Below, one piece after another: positions 27,766 through 37,028 of a stretch of DNA of 64,000 nt. Every line of letters begins with the position of its first letter. Position 1 is the first letter of the stretch. Source of the stretch: Methylovulum sp. (lineage in GTDB: Bacteria; Pseudomonadota; Gammaproteobacteria; Methylococcales; Methylomonadaceae); NCBI GenBank assembly GCA_028712695.1, contig JAQTQZ010000014.1:1-64000 (forward strand), written 5' to 3'. Under the pieces are notes generated by a model, which searched no databases, was not told the origin of the DNA, and saw only the letters and a list, made by a program, of their open reading frames with translations. Made by a program: the position numbers and the translations under genes.

Positions 27766-29229
27766 ATGGAATCGTATTTATCCATTATTGAAAACAATCT
27801 AGGCTATTCTGCAATCCATATAGCCACAGGTATTATTGTCATCGTCATACTGATTTGCCTTTTAGGCGTTATGGGTTCACGACGTAAAGCCATTAAGCAA
27901 GTTGCCGCCTTAGAAAAAACCCAAGCCGACCTTGAACAGGCACAAACCCAATTAAGCGAAAACTTACAGGCCAGCCAAGAGCAACTGCAACATTTGGAAA
28001 ATGAGCTAACCGCTAAAAACCATCAGATCGAACAAGAAAAACAAACCGCCCAACACCAAGCCGGACGTGTCGCCCTACTTGAAGAGCAAATCAACCAACG
28101 TCGCCACAAGCTGGCTGAAGTGCTTGACACACTGGCAAAAGATTTTACCCTTGAAGCCGCCGTATACGACAGCGCTGATGAGGAGCAAGAAGACCTGTTG
28201 TGGCAACGTCACAGCGCCGCATTGGGACAATTAACCCAACGGCTACAGACAGAAGAGCAACGCCGTAAAGCACTAGAACTTAGCCGGCAAACAACGCAAA
28301 CACAGCTTGCCGAAAAAGAAGCCATTTTAGGGGAACTGAGACAGACACTTGACGCCCAAACCGCTCAAATTGCCAATTTGGAACAGAGCATTAACGAACA
28401 ACAAGCCCTTATGCAGGGGCAACTGGATAACTCAACCGCTGAACTAGCCAAACTCCAGACTAAAAACCACGCCTATGCAGCCACCATAGGCAAGCTGGAA
28501 ACAGGCCGCATGCAGGTTTTTAATGATTTAAATTTGGCGACACAAAAGATACATCAGCTGGAATCAGCCTTAACAAACAAAGAAAAAGGGGTGGAACCGA
28601 TAAAGCAAGAGCCTATTGCACCGGTTCCTACAGCACAAGAAGCCGCCGTACAACAGACTATAGAACAAGAACCTGTAGCACAAAAACGAGCCCCCTCCTT
28701 GCCTCAGCTTGAAGAAGCCGCTGTCAGCCAACTTCCCCAACCGGAAACGGCTGAAACCACACAACAAGCCGCCCCACGCTTCAACAAACTGCTCGGCACT
28801 ATCGGCTTGGGCAAAAAACAACCCGTAGAAGAGCTTAGCGAACCGGCAACGGAAGAACTCCCTGCCGACCAACCAGAGATGGCTGAGTTCACACAACAAA
28901 CCACCCCGCAAGTCAACAAACTGTTCGGCGCCTTCGGCTTGGGCAAAAAACAACCCGCAGAAGACCGCAGCGAACCGGTAACGGAAGAGCCCCCTGCCGA
29001 CCAACCAGAAACGGCAGAAAGCACACAACAGGCCACCCCGCGCGTCAACAAACTGCTCGGTGCCATTGGCTTGGGCAAAAAACAACCGGCAGAAGATACG
29101 GAGACAAAAAGCGATCTGGATACAACTAGGCAACCCGTTAGCGAAAATGATGAAACAACACCAGCCAATCCTATGCCTGAACAACTAAAAGGCTTTTTCC
29201 AGAAAATAACCGCTTTTACCAAAAAGTAG
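27766..29229 (+). CDS. Membrane-anchored coiled-coil protein with three C-terminal tandem repeats
   Basis: A 487-residue protein I do not recognise. A single membrane span (about 17-37, IATGIIVIVILICLLGVMG) is followed by a basic stretch and a long Gln/Glu/Leu-rich coiled coil (about 40-275). The C-terminal part has three repeats of about 45-48 residues (about 325-450), each built as TQQ-P-R/Q-xNKLLGxIGLGKKQP followed by an acidic Pro-rich linker with LPADQPE. The last residues are LKGFFQKITAFTKK, another short amphipathic basic helix. The layout suggests an inner-membrane tether with repeated amphipathic or partner-binding modules. It stands between two related repeat elements. Confidence 0.7.
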   Translation: MESYLSIIENNLGYSAIHIATGIIVIVILICLLGVMGSRRKAIKQVAALEKTQADLEQAQTQLSENLQASQEQLQHLENELTAKNHQIEQEKQTAQHQAGRVALLEEQINQRRHKLAEVLDTLAKDFTLEAAVYDSADEEQEDLLWQRHSAALGQLTQRLQTEEQRRKALELSRQTTQTQLAEKEAILGELRQTLDAQTAQIANLEQSINEQQALMQGQLDNSTAELAKLQTKNHAYAATIGKLETGRMQVFNDLNLATQKIHQLESALTNKEKGVEPIKQEPIAPVPTAQEAAVQQTIEQEPVAQKRAPSLPQLEEAAVSQLPQPETAETTQQAAPRFNKLLGTIGLGKKQPVEELSEPATEELPADQPEMAEFTQQTTPQVNKLFGAFGLGKKQPAEDRSEPVTEEPPADQPETAESTQQATPRVNKLLGAIGLGKKQPAEDTETKSDLDTTRQPVSENDETTPANPMPEQLKGFFQKITAFTKK

Positions 29230-29240
29230 CAACGCCCCCC

Positions 29241-29273
29241 TTAAGGTGGCTTGCCTAAATCAAGCTACCTTAA
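29241..29273 (+). terminator. Hairpin after the coiled-coil gene
   Basis: TTAAGGTGGCTTG and CAAGCTACCTTAA pair with one mismatch across a 7-base loop, 11 bases after the stop codon. The T-run is short, so this is a probable but not classic terminator. Confidence 0.5.
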
Positions 29274-29274
29274 T

Positions 29275-29416
29275 AACGTGTTTTAAAAGCGGCGCAAATG
29301 GTTCGAGTGCAACGATTGCATGGATAGATAGACTGTAAAGCATGACCGTTCAGAGTACAGTGTAGGAGGCGACACAACGCAGCAATCAAGCCGTATAGCC
29401 ACTTCTAAAACACGTT
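29275..29416. repeat. Element with GTGTTTTAAA-type inverted ends, copy 2
   Basis: The left end AACGTGTTTTAAAAGCGGC (29275-29293) and the right end GCCACTTCTAAAACACGTT (29398-29416) are 19-bp inverted repeats with two mismatches. The about 104-base interior has no reading frame. A partial copy of the same end, AGTGTGTTTTAAACGGCC, is at about 9332. The size and ends fit a MITE. Confidence 0.6.
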
Positions 29417-29538
29417 CTCAAAGAATTCGGCCAATATTCCGATGTAAGACCTGGCAGGTTTTAAAAATCTGCTAGGCCTAGTTTAACTTCGGGAAGTTAT
29501 TTTTAGCCAAACCCTAACAACCAACACAAAAATAACCC

Positions 29539-29688
29539 ATGCGCCTATACTATTTTGTTGTTGTCACCTTCATCTCAATTCTTGACATCGCCCCGATTCC
29601 TGTCTTTGGCTTGTTATTAATGTGGGTGATAGTATTCCGGCCGCAATGGTTTTATGACGTGGTGCTAAAAATTTATGGCAAACAATGA
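29539..29688 (+). CDS. Small membrane protein (49 residues)
   Basis: The frame begins MRLYYFVVVTFISILDIAPI, is strongly hydrophobic with a break at APIPVFG, and ends FRPQWFYDVVLKIYGKQ. It would form one or two short membrane spans with a basic/aromatic end. No good ribosome-binding site is visible, which lowers confidence. It precedes the MFS gene by 50 bases. The function is unknown. Confidence 0.5.
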   Translation: MRLYYFVVVTFISILDIAPIPVFGLLLMWVIVFRPQWFYDVVLKIYGKQ

Positions 29689-29738
29689 TGGCAGTGCAAG
29701 GTATAGCCGCACTCTAAACAACAAGCCCATGCCGGTGC

Positions 29739-30929
29739 ATGACCGTTAAACCAAAAATATCAAACCGTATCCCCAGCGGTGTCTGGGTGCTGGGCTTTGT
29801 CAGCCTGTTGATGGATGTGTCTTCGGAGATGATCCATAGCCTGTTGCCGCTGTTTATGGTCAATGTCTTGGGCGCAAGCACCCTCACGGTTGGCTTCATA
29901 GAAGGGCTGGCTGAATCGACCGCGCTCATCGTCAAAGTGTTTTCAGGGGTGTTGAGCGATTATCTGGGCAAGCGCAAAGGACTCGCGTTGTTTGGTTACG
30001 CCCTAGGCGCGTTGACCAAACCTTGCTTCGCATTGGCCGCCAGCACCGGAGCCGTGCTGGCGGCCCGCTTACTGGACAGGGTGGGCAAAGGGGTGCGTGG
30101 CGCGCCACGTGATGCGTTGGTTGCCGACATTACCCCGCCGCATTTGCGCGGTGCTGCTTTTGGCCTGCGCCAGTCCCTTGACACCGTGGGCGCATTTCTT
30201 GGCCCGCTGCTGGCAACAGGCTTAATGCTGCTTTGGGCCGATGATTTCCGCGCTGTGTTCTGGGTCGCCGTCATTCCTGGCTTAATGGCGGTTGCGCTGT
30301 TGTTATTTGGAGTCCGCGAGCCGGAATACCAACCGCCGGACAAGCGCACCAAGCCAATCCAACGGAACAACCTGCAACGTTTAAGCGCATCGTATTGGTG
30401 GGTGGTGGGCGTGGGGGCGGTTTTTACCTTGGCGCGGTTCAGCGAGGCTTTTTTAGTGTTGCGTGCCCAACAAAGTGGCATTCCCATCGCGCTAGTGCCG
30501 CTGGTTATGGTGGCAATGAATGTGGTTTACGCGCTATCGGCTTACCCGTTTGGCAAGCTTTCCGACCGTATGAGCCACCGCAAATTACTGGCAACCGGGC
30601 TGGTCGTTTTGATACTAGCCGACCTGGTTTTGGCGGCCAACGACCATTGGGGCGTTGTGTTACTGGGTGTTGCCTTGTGGGGCGTCCATCTGGGACTGAC
30701 GCAAGGCTTACTGGCAACCATGGTGGCCGATGCCGCCCCCGCTGACCTGCGTGGCACTGCTTACGGTTTTTTTAACCTGGTTAGCGGCGTGGCAATGCTT
30801 GCGGCCAGTGTGCTGGCGGGCTTGCTGTGGGATCAATGGGGTGCGGCATTCACCTTTTATACCGGCGCGGCATTCTGTGTGTTAGCGCTCACCGGCTTGT
30901 TCTGGAAGCCTAAGCACACGGTTTCCTGA
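29739..30929 (+). CDS. Major facilitator superfamily permease
   Basis: A 396-residue polytopic inner-membrane transporter with about 12 hydrophobic segments. Loop 2-3 has the MFS signature GVLSDYLGKRKGLALFGY, and its second-half counterpart is GKLSDRMSHRKLLATGL. RVGKGVRGAPRDALVADITP and RGAAFGLRQSLDTVGAFLGP are conserved in an uncharacterised MFS group found in many proteobacteria. The substrate cannot be predicted. It is transcribed alone in front of the LonB gene. Confidence 0.88.
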   Translation: MTVKPKISNRIPSGVWVLGFVSLLMDVSSEMIHSLLPLFMVNVLGASTLTVGFIEGLAESTALIVKVFSGVLSDYLGKRKGLALFGYALGALTKPCFALAASTGAVLAARLLDRVGKGVRGAPRDALVADITPPHLRGAAFGLRQSLDTVGAFLGPLLATGLMLLWADDFRAVFWVAVIPGLMAVALLLFGVREPEYQPPDKRTKPIQRNNLQRLSASYWWVVGVGAVFTLARFSEAFLVLRAQQSGIPIALVPLVMVAMNVVYALSAYPFGKLSDRMSHRKLLATGLVVLILADLVLAANDHWGVVLLGVALWGVHLGLTQGLLATMVADAAPADLRGTAYGFFNLVSGVAMLAASVLAGLLWDQWGAAFTFYTGAAFCVLALTGLFWKPKHTVS

Positions 30930-31087
30930 GCCGCATAAGCCGGAATACCCGAAATCAAATATGCCATACAAAATCCTCCTGCTGCCAATCGCCGCCTGAG
31001 CGTAATTTTTTACCTCAACCGCCCTCGCCCATAGTATATTTATCCTAACCCCAACAAAAAGTACCTGCCCCACCCAGCGGATAATCT

Positions 31088-33481
31088 ATGAAAAACACCC
31101 CATTAGCGCCTACACAGCTCTATAAGCCTTGCAACCTTGAGCAATTAAATTTTGCCACCACGAATGACCTTGAGGACATAGAGATTACCGTAGGCCAAGA
31201 ACGCGCGATGGATGCCATCAAATTCGGCATCCGCATCCATAAAACGGGTTACAACATTTTCGCCATGGCACCTGCCGGTACCGGCAAATTGACGGCCGTG
31301 CTGCAATTGGTCGAGCATGAAGCCAACCGCCAAGCTATCCCTTCGGACTGGTGTTATGTCAATAACTTCAGACAGCCTGCAAAGCCGGTGGCCATTGAAC
31401 TATTGCCAGGACAAGGCAAGGTCTTCAAAGCCGACATGGAAGAATTGATTGATGAATTAAGCGTTGCGATACCGTCTGCGTTTGACGGCGATGAATACCG
31501 TTCCCGGGCGGGCGAAATTGAAAGCCAATCCCGCCAGCGCGAAATCAATGCGCTGAACGAGTTGCGCGACAGCGCCGCCAATGCCCACATCATCGTTGCG
31601 GAAACGCCCACGGGCTATTCTTTTGCACCTGCCGATGAAAATAACAAAGAAATTAGTCCCGAAGAATTCAATACGTTCGATAAAGACAAACAGCATGAAA
31701 TACAAAAAGCCATCATTGAACTACAAGAACGTTTAGCAAAATTGCTGAAAAAATTTCCGGCTTGGCGTAAAGAGACCAAACGCAAACTACAAGCCCTCAA
31801 CCGTGAAGTTGCTGAGCTGGCGGTCAACCACTCAGTTGATGAATTGATTGAAAAATACGCCAAGCAGGATACCGTGTTGGCATATCTGCAAGCCGTGCAA
31901 AAAGACATTATCGAGCATGTCCGGGATTTCCTGCCGCATAGCGAAAAAATGTTCCCTTTCATGGAAATGCAGCAAGAACCTGATCCGCTTAAACGTTACC
32001 ACGTCAATCTGATGGTGGATTTAAGCGATAAGAAATCAGCGCCCGTAATTTTCGAAGACCACCCTAATTACAGCAACCTTCTGGGCCGAATCGACCATCA
32101 AGCCTACATGGGATCGTTAGTCACTGACTTTACGATGATAAAGCCGGGGGCGTTGCACCAGGCCAATGGCGGCTACCTCATCCTTGACGCCCGCAAACTG
32201 TTGTTCCAACCCTATGCTTGGGAAACCCTGAAAAGGGCACTGCAAGCTAGCGAAATCCGTGTTGAATCGCTGGAACGTGCGCTTAGCTTAATCAGCGCCT
32301 CATCACTGGAACCCCAGCCGATCCCGCTTAAGGTAAAAGTCATACTCTGTGGCGATCCGCTGCTTTATTATTTATTGAGCGAGTATGATCCTGAATTTCA
32401 TGATCTTTTTAAAGTCGCCGCCGATTTTGACAAATCGGTGACCAGAGAAAATAGCAGCCTTGAATATGCCCGTTTACTGGCGACTATCGCCCGGCGCGAA
32501 AAATTACGGCCATTAAGCCAAAACGCGGTCGCCCGCGTTATCGAGCAAAGTTCCAGAATGACCGGTGATGCTGAAAAACTGTTAATCCATTTGCGTAGCA
32601 TCCAAGATTTATTAACAGAATCCGACCATTGGGCAAAAGATAACGGTCATCTACACATCACCAATAGTGATGTTCAACAAGCGATTGACCAAAAAATCCA
32701 TCGGCTGGATAAAATCCGCGAAAAACTGTACGAAAATATCTACCGGGGCACTGTGTTAATTGACACCGAAGGCAAAGTTGTCGGCCAAATCAATGGCCTT
32801 TCGGTATTGCAACTGGGTGAATTCAGTTTTGGCCAGCCGTCCAGAATCACCGCAACAACGCGCTTGGGTAGCGGTAAAGTGGTTGATATTGAACGCGAAA
32901 CCGAACTGGGCGGCGCCATCCATTCAAAAGGCGTGCTGATCTTATCAAGCTTTATTGCCGCGCGGTATGCCCGCAAAAACCCTTTCTCAATCGCCGCCAG
33001 CTTGGTGTTCGAACAATCTTACGGCGCTATCGAAGGCGACAGCGCGTCACTGGCTGAACTATGCGCGATTTTATCGTCGCTTGCCCAAATCCCTTTACGG
33101 CAAGATCTTGCGATCACCGGCTCGGTCAACCAACTGGGCAATGTGCAGCCAATAGGCGGCGTCAATGAAAAAATTGAAGGCTTCTTCGATATTTGCGCCA
33201 AAAAAGGCCTGACCGGAACCCAAGGCGTCATCATCCCGGCGACTAACATCAAACATCTGATGCTACGCTGGGATGTCGTCCATGCGGCCCAATCCAACCA
33301 GTTCAATGTCTATGCCGTATCAACGGTGGACGAGGCGCTGGAATTGCTGACCGGCATGGACGCAGGTGTCGCCAATGCGCAGGGCAATTATCCGCCGGAA
33401 TCAGTGAATGGTCAGATAGAAGCCCAACTACTGCAATTTAGCCAACTTAAAAAGGATTTTAGTAGCAAATCGGATGATTGA
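31088..33481 (+). CDS. LonB-type ATP-dependent protease
   Basis: A 797-residue AAA+ protease of the AAA_32/Lon_C group, distinct from housekeeping LonA because the N-terminal substrate domain is missing. The ATP site APAGTGKL (about 61-68) is followed by a long helical insert (about 120-320), the Walker B-like region LHQANGGYLILDARKLL and sensor sequences. The C-terminal protease domain (about 580-780) contains GEFSFGQPSRITATTRLG, catalytic Ser652 in EGDSASLAE and Lys695 in GGVNEKIEGFF; the 43-residue spacing equals that of E. coli Lon (Ser679/Lys722). The likely role is cytosolic protein quality control. Confidence 0.93.
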   Translation: MKNTPLAPTQLYKPCNLEQLNFATTNDLEDIEITVGQERAMDAIKFGIRIHKTGYNIFAMAPAGTGKLTAVLQLVEHEANRQAIPSDWCYVNNFRQPAKPVAIELLPGQGKVFKADMEELIDELSVAIPSAFDGDEYRSRAGEIESQSRQREINALNELRDSAANAHIIVAETPTGYSFAPADENNKEISPEEFNTFDKDKQHEIQKAIIELQERLAKLLKKFPAWRKETKRKLQALNREVAELAVNHSVDELIEKYAKQDTVLAYLQAVQKDIIEHVRDFLPHSEKMFPFMEMQQEPDPLKRYHVNLMVDLSDKKSAPVIFEDHPNYSNLLGRIDHQAYMGSLVTDFTMIKPGALHQANGGYLILDARKLLFQPYAWETLKRALQASEIRVESLERALSLISASSLEPQPIPLKVKVILCGDPLLYYLLSEYDPEFHDLFKVAADFDKSVTRENSSLEYARLLATIARREKLRPLSQNAVARVIEQSSRMTGDAEKLLIHLRSIQDLLTESDHWAKDNGHLHITNSDVQQAIDQKIHRLDKIREKLYENIYRGTVLIDTEGKVVGQINGLSVLQLGEFSFGQPSRITATTRLGSGKVVDIERETELGGAIHSKGVLILSSFIAARYARKNPFSIAASLVFEQSYGAIEGDSASLAELCAILSSLAQIPLRQDLAITGSVNQLGNVQPIGGVNEKIEGFFDICAKKGLTGTQGVIIPATNIKHLMLRWDVVHAAQSNQFNVYAVSTVDEALELLTGMDAGVANAQGNYPPESVNGQIEAQLLQFSQLKKDFSSKSDD

Positions 33482-33517
33482 GGGTATAACGAAGAAGGCA
33501 TTTGGGGGCTTTTCATT

Positions 33518-33972
33518 ATGGCCTACATAGACATGCTGGCAGTCGCTTTTGCCGAAGCGCAAATGGGCTTTGCCGAGGGTGGCGTACCCGTCGGCGCGGC
33601 ACTGTTTGACCATAACGGCAAATTGCTCGGACGTGGCCGAAACCGCCGGGTGTAAGACAACGATCCTGCCATACACGGCGAAACTGACGCCTTCCGTAAG
33701 GCAGGCCGCCAAACCAACTACCGCGACAAAATATTGGTGACCACCTTGGCGCCTTGTTGGTATTGCTCAGGCTTAATCCGGCAGTTCGACATCGGTACGG
33801 TAGTCGTCGGCGAATCGGCCACAACTTTGAAGGCCATTTGGACTGGCTCAAAGAAGCGGGGGTAAACGTCATTGAATTAAACGATGCCAGTTGTATTGCG
33901 CTGATGCGCCGTTTTATTGAGCAATCCCCGCAAATCTGGTTTGAAGACATCGGTGAATGCACTTGTGCTTAA
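33518..33972 (+). pseudogene. Cytosine deaminase (yeast FCY1-like), broken
   Basis: The frame starts MAYIDMLAVAFAEAQMGFAE and continues GGVPVGAALFDHNGKLLGRG, then stops at TAA (33653-33655) after GRNRRV. The same frame goes on with DNDPAIHGETDAFRKAGR and LVTTLAPCWYCSGLIRQFD, which contain the zinc/catalytic motifs HxE and PCxxC. After VVGES a frameshift near 33815-33825 moves to the frame NFEGHLDWLKEAGVNVIELN and the family end FIEQSPQIWFEDIGEC. Fungal-type cytosine deaminases end in a closely similar WFEDIGE. A CAA-to-TAA change would explain the stop. Function is lost unless both lesions are sequence errors. Confidence 0.85.
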
Positions 33973-33990
33973 CATTTTAAAAGATCCCTT

Positions 33991-34118
33991 TCAACCCTTA
34001 CCAACGCGAGCATAGGCATCAGCCTTTATCCCTACGACGCAACAGAAATCGATGCTCTAACCCATCTGGCCGACCTCATAGGTATGAGGCCAAGCACACT
34101 ATTTATCCAAAATATTAA
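33991..34118 (+). pseudogene. Remnant of a GGDEF (diguanylate cyclase) domain C-terminus
   Basis: Reading from 33991 gives STLTNASIGISLYPYDATEI, then DALTHLADL, which matches the end of GGDEF domains (ASIGIxLYP...ADLAMYxAK). A frameshift near 34077-34082 switches to YEAKHTIYPKY and a stop at 34118. The rest of the domain, including the GGDEF motif itself, is absent, as the deaminase pseudogene lies directly upstream. Only about 40 codons survive. Confidence 0.65.
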
Positions 34119-34607
34119 ATTGCGCTAGCCATAACGTCAGCGGATTTTTTACCTCTTTCAGCTTATCGGAAAAAGCTTTCCAGCATCCCGACAACAAATC
34201 GGGGCGCTTACATTGACATACAAAAAACCCAAACCCTCTCGGTTGAAGATAAAGCCCATGATAAAGCGCTATAAAAACAGTGTGTTTTCATTGGGCATGT
34301 TGTCGCCCTTATTGGCTTGCCAGCATTATTCCATGACGTAGGTTTTATTCAGCAGTTCCTTAGCCCAATACCCTATTTTTGTGATCTCTGTCACTAAAAC
34401 GATAGCTAGTCAGGTTTTCTGGACATGGTTAACTATAATCCACATTCGTTTAAAGGTTTTAACAAATCAAAGCGACAGTAACTGTCCGTATCTTATTGGT
34501 TTTTTATTCCAAGCCGTTGGTTGTTCCTGTGGATAAACAATTGCTCCTGAATTAAAGACTAGCTAATTGTAGATATTTAGCACTTTCATTAATAAACAAG
34601 GTGAATC
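34119..34607. other. Gene-free stretch with possible further decayed coding sequence
   Basis: About 490 bases with no intact gene. Short open stretches, such as the one ending EDKAHDKAL at about 34272, look faintly like coding sequence and may be more of the same wreckage, but I cannot assign them. The promoter of the following secreted protein must lie near its end. Confidence 0.4.
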
Positions 34608-37010
34608 ATGAAAAAAGCATTTTTGTTAACCAGTTTGTTGTCGTTAAACTCAACGGCATACGCTGTAACCATCTACGGTGGTCTGGGCAATTTTGACGCA
34701 GTGAATGATACTGGTGTTGAAGCGCACGGTTTTGAAATCGAATTAGATGATGTCATTAGCACACAAATTGGCGGCACATACGATTATAACCATTACGGTC
34801 ATCCGATCATCACACAAGACGATAGCATTCCTGGACACCCTAAAGTCTTTGTGCGCTACCAAGCAAAATATGATGCGGTCACTGGCCAATGGTCTTCTTT
34901 TACAACGTTTCCTGTTAATGGCTTGCCTGCAACGCAAGGCCACCAATGCACCAATCCGGCTGTTAATTTAGGCTGTGAACACTTTGCCGCCAGTTCTTAT
35001 CCGGTAGCATCATCAATGACTTATTCTTGGCTTATCGAAGACCCAGCCCATCCTGGCACGTTGGTCAGGGCCGCTAATTCCATGGTGGTTGCCACCCCAA
35101 ATTGGAGCTATGTACCGCCTGCTCCACAACAGCCCGCCCAAGTTGTCGCGGTTATGCCAGCCCCTGTTGTCGTGCCTAAAGTAGTGCCGCCTGTTGTTTA
35201 CGAATTTGGCACCCCTTCTTTTGTTAAAGTGATTAAAACCAAGGCGCACAATGCCAACCAAGTGGTGTTGGAACAGTTGATTGGCGGCGATAAAGATGGT
35301 GATGGCCAACCTGACTGGGCGAATAAAGAAGTGCAAGAAGTGGAGTCCGAATTTTATTTGTTACAAAAAGGCACTAATCAGGCAAAAGCCGCACATGATG
35401 GAAAGGCCGAGCAAGTTAATGCGGGCGACAATATTACCCGCCGTTATGAGTTCTATAAATATGCCGGTAGTGCAGCCACCATTGATGGTGAAACACACGA
35501 AGCAATGTGTGATGAAGTGGGCCCCGATGGCTTGCATGGGCTACGTTCCAATGTGGGCGTGACGGATGTCAACGGCAATACCCAATACGTTGACTGTACC
35601 CAAGAAGTTGTCGTTGGCGATTACACCGGTGCCAACATGGTTGGCTTTGAGGCAGTTGCGGCGTTAGGCCTGATTGACCATATTGAGGATGGCCAAATCA
35701 ACAAGGACTATGTGGCGCGTAGCCTCGCATTTGGTGGCAACACGCCCTATGATGTTGCAGTCGCCGCCGGTGCGTTGCCGCAAGGCTTAAGCATCGACCC
35801 GATCACCGGCATTCTTACTGGTGCTCCGACAGAAGCGGGATTGTTCACCTTCACCGTCAACACCACCGATGCGGACAATACCCTCGTCACTAAAACCTAT
35901 ACCATCAATATCCTCGATGCCAATGGACAAAATGTGCTCGACGTACCGGCAATCACCAGCAATGCACTCGCTGATGGCATCGAATTGGCAGATTATTACC
36001 TTGCCTTAACAGCCACTTCAGGCACTGCACCTTATTCGTGGACAGTAACGCCCGCGCTGCCTAATGGCTTGATATTAAGCGCGGATGGTATTGTGTCCGG
36101 ACAACCCGCGTTGGGCACCGCCGGAACCAGCACCCACACGTTCACCGTAACCGACAGCAAGGGCAAGTCGGCAGATAAATTACTGGCCTTAAACGTGCTG
36201 GCGCCTCCTAGCATAATCACCAGTGCGTTGCCGGATGTTTTCGTAGGTTCTGTGGTTAATCTGCCTATCGAAGTGACAACCCCTAATAACGATGCCTATA
36301 CCCTCGCGATAACCAGCGTGTTGCCTGCCGGTTTAACGTTTAATAATGCGACTAATGCCATCGAAGGCACACCCACCGTGATTAGTGCGGTTAACAGCCC
36401 GTTTAGCATTGATGTTACGGTGACTGACACGGTCACCCAATTAACGGCAACAAAAACGTTAAGCTTAAGCATCAATGACAATGCGATAGCCTTTGCTCCA
36501 GTGTTACCCACAGGCGTGGAACAGGCCGCTTATCCGGCAACGTCAGTGGCTGCTACCGGTGGTTATGGCGCGTTCACTTACGCCGTCACAGGTGGGGCGC
36601 TACCCGCCGGACTTACGTTAACGGGTGATACCATCAACGGCACCCCAACCACAGCCGGCACCTATTTGTTTACCTTAACGGCGACGGACTCTTTAGGAAC
36701 TGCCCAACAATTCAATGCCAGCATCACTATTGATGCCGCACCCGTTATCGTTCCCCCCACCGGAGGCAACTACACGGTTAAAAATGAAGGCCATGGCAAA
36801 ATATCGGCTGTCGGCAGCGATTATCTCATGGTAGGAAATAAAAAATTGATTTGGAACGCGGCAACTAAATTCGAGCAAGAAACCCATGCAGGGGAAATTA
36901 GTGTGCTAAATCCCAGCTTAATTAAGCTTAATAGAACAAAAGTAGAGTGGAAAGGGTTGCTGGATAAAGCCACTAACACTGTGCTGACAAGTAAAATTGA
37001 AATCCATTGA
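34608..37010 (+). CDS. Large secreted protein with He_PIG (Ig-like) repeats
   Basis: An 800-residue exported protein of unknown function. Signal peptide MKKAFLLTSLLSLNSTAYA. The N-terminal domain (about 20-175) is rich in His/Tyr/Asp and contains a cysteine pair (HQCTNPAVNLGCEH). A Pro/Val-rich linker (about 178-205), a middle domain with an acidic DKDGDGQPDW segment (about 210-365), and at least three He_PIG-type Ig-like repeats (about 380-710; ALPQGLSIDPITGILTGAPT, LPAGLTFNNATNAIEGTPT, LPAGLTLTGDTINGTPTTAG) follow. The C-terminus (about 715-800) is a small beta domain. It probably acts at the cell surface. It is transcribed alone. Confidence 0.75.
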   Translation: MKKAFLLTSLLSLNSTAYAVTIYGGLGNFDAVNDTGVEAHGFEIELDDVISTQIGGTYDYNHYGHPIITQDDSIPGHPKVFVRYQAKYDAVTGQWSSFTTFPVNGLPATQGHQCTNPAVNLGCEHFAASSYPVASSMTYSWLIEDPAHPGTLVRAANSMVVATPNWSYVPPAPQQPAQVVAVMPAPVVVPKVVPPVVYEFGTPSFVKVIKTKAHNANQVVLEQLIGGDKDGDGQPDWANKEVQEVESEFYLLQKGTNQAKAAHDGKAEQVNAGDNITRRYEFYKYAGSAATIDGETHEAMCDEVGPDGLHGLRSNVGVTDVNGNTQYVDCTQEVVVGDYTGANMVGFEAVAALGLIDHIEDGQINKDYVARSLAFGGNTPYDVAVAAGALPQGLSIDPITGILTGAPTEAGLFTFTVNTTDADNTLVTKTYTINILDANGQNVLDVPAITSNALADGIELADYYLALTATSGTAPYSWTVTPALPNGLILSADGIVSGQPALGTAGTSTHTFTVTDSKGKSADKLLALNVLAPPSIITSALPDVFVGSVVNLPIEVTTPNNDAYTLAITSVLPAGLTFNNATNAIEGTPTVISAVNSPFSIDVTVTDTVTQLTATKTLSLSINDNAIAFAPVLPTGVEQAAYPATSVAATGGYGAFTYAVTGGALPAGLTLTGDTINGTPTTAGTYLFTLTATDSLGTAQQFNASITIDAAPVIVPPTGGNYTVKNEGHGKISAVGSDYLMVGNKKLIWNAATKFEQETHAGEISVLNPSLIKLNRTKVEWKGLLDKATNTVLTSKIEIH

Positions 37011-37028
37011 TTTACTAAAGTGCAAGCG

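Noticed and set aside
28570-29222. Two minus-strand frames of 204 and 172 codons opposite the coiled-coil gene
   Set aside because: They are reverse reading of the repeats, and the forward protein has a clear signal-anchor and coiled-coil layout with a good ribosome-binding site.
29300-29320. GGTTCGAGTGCAAC looked like a tRNA T-arm
   Set aside because: No acceptor stem, D-arm or anticodon arm could be found around it; it is inside a repeat element.
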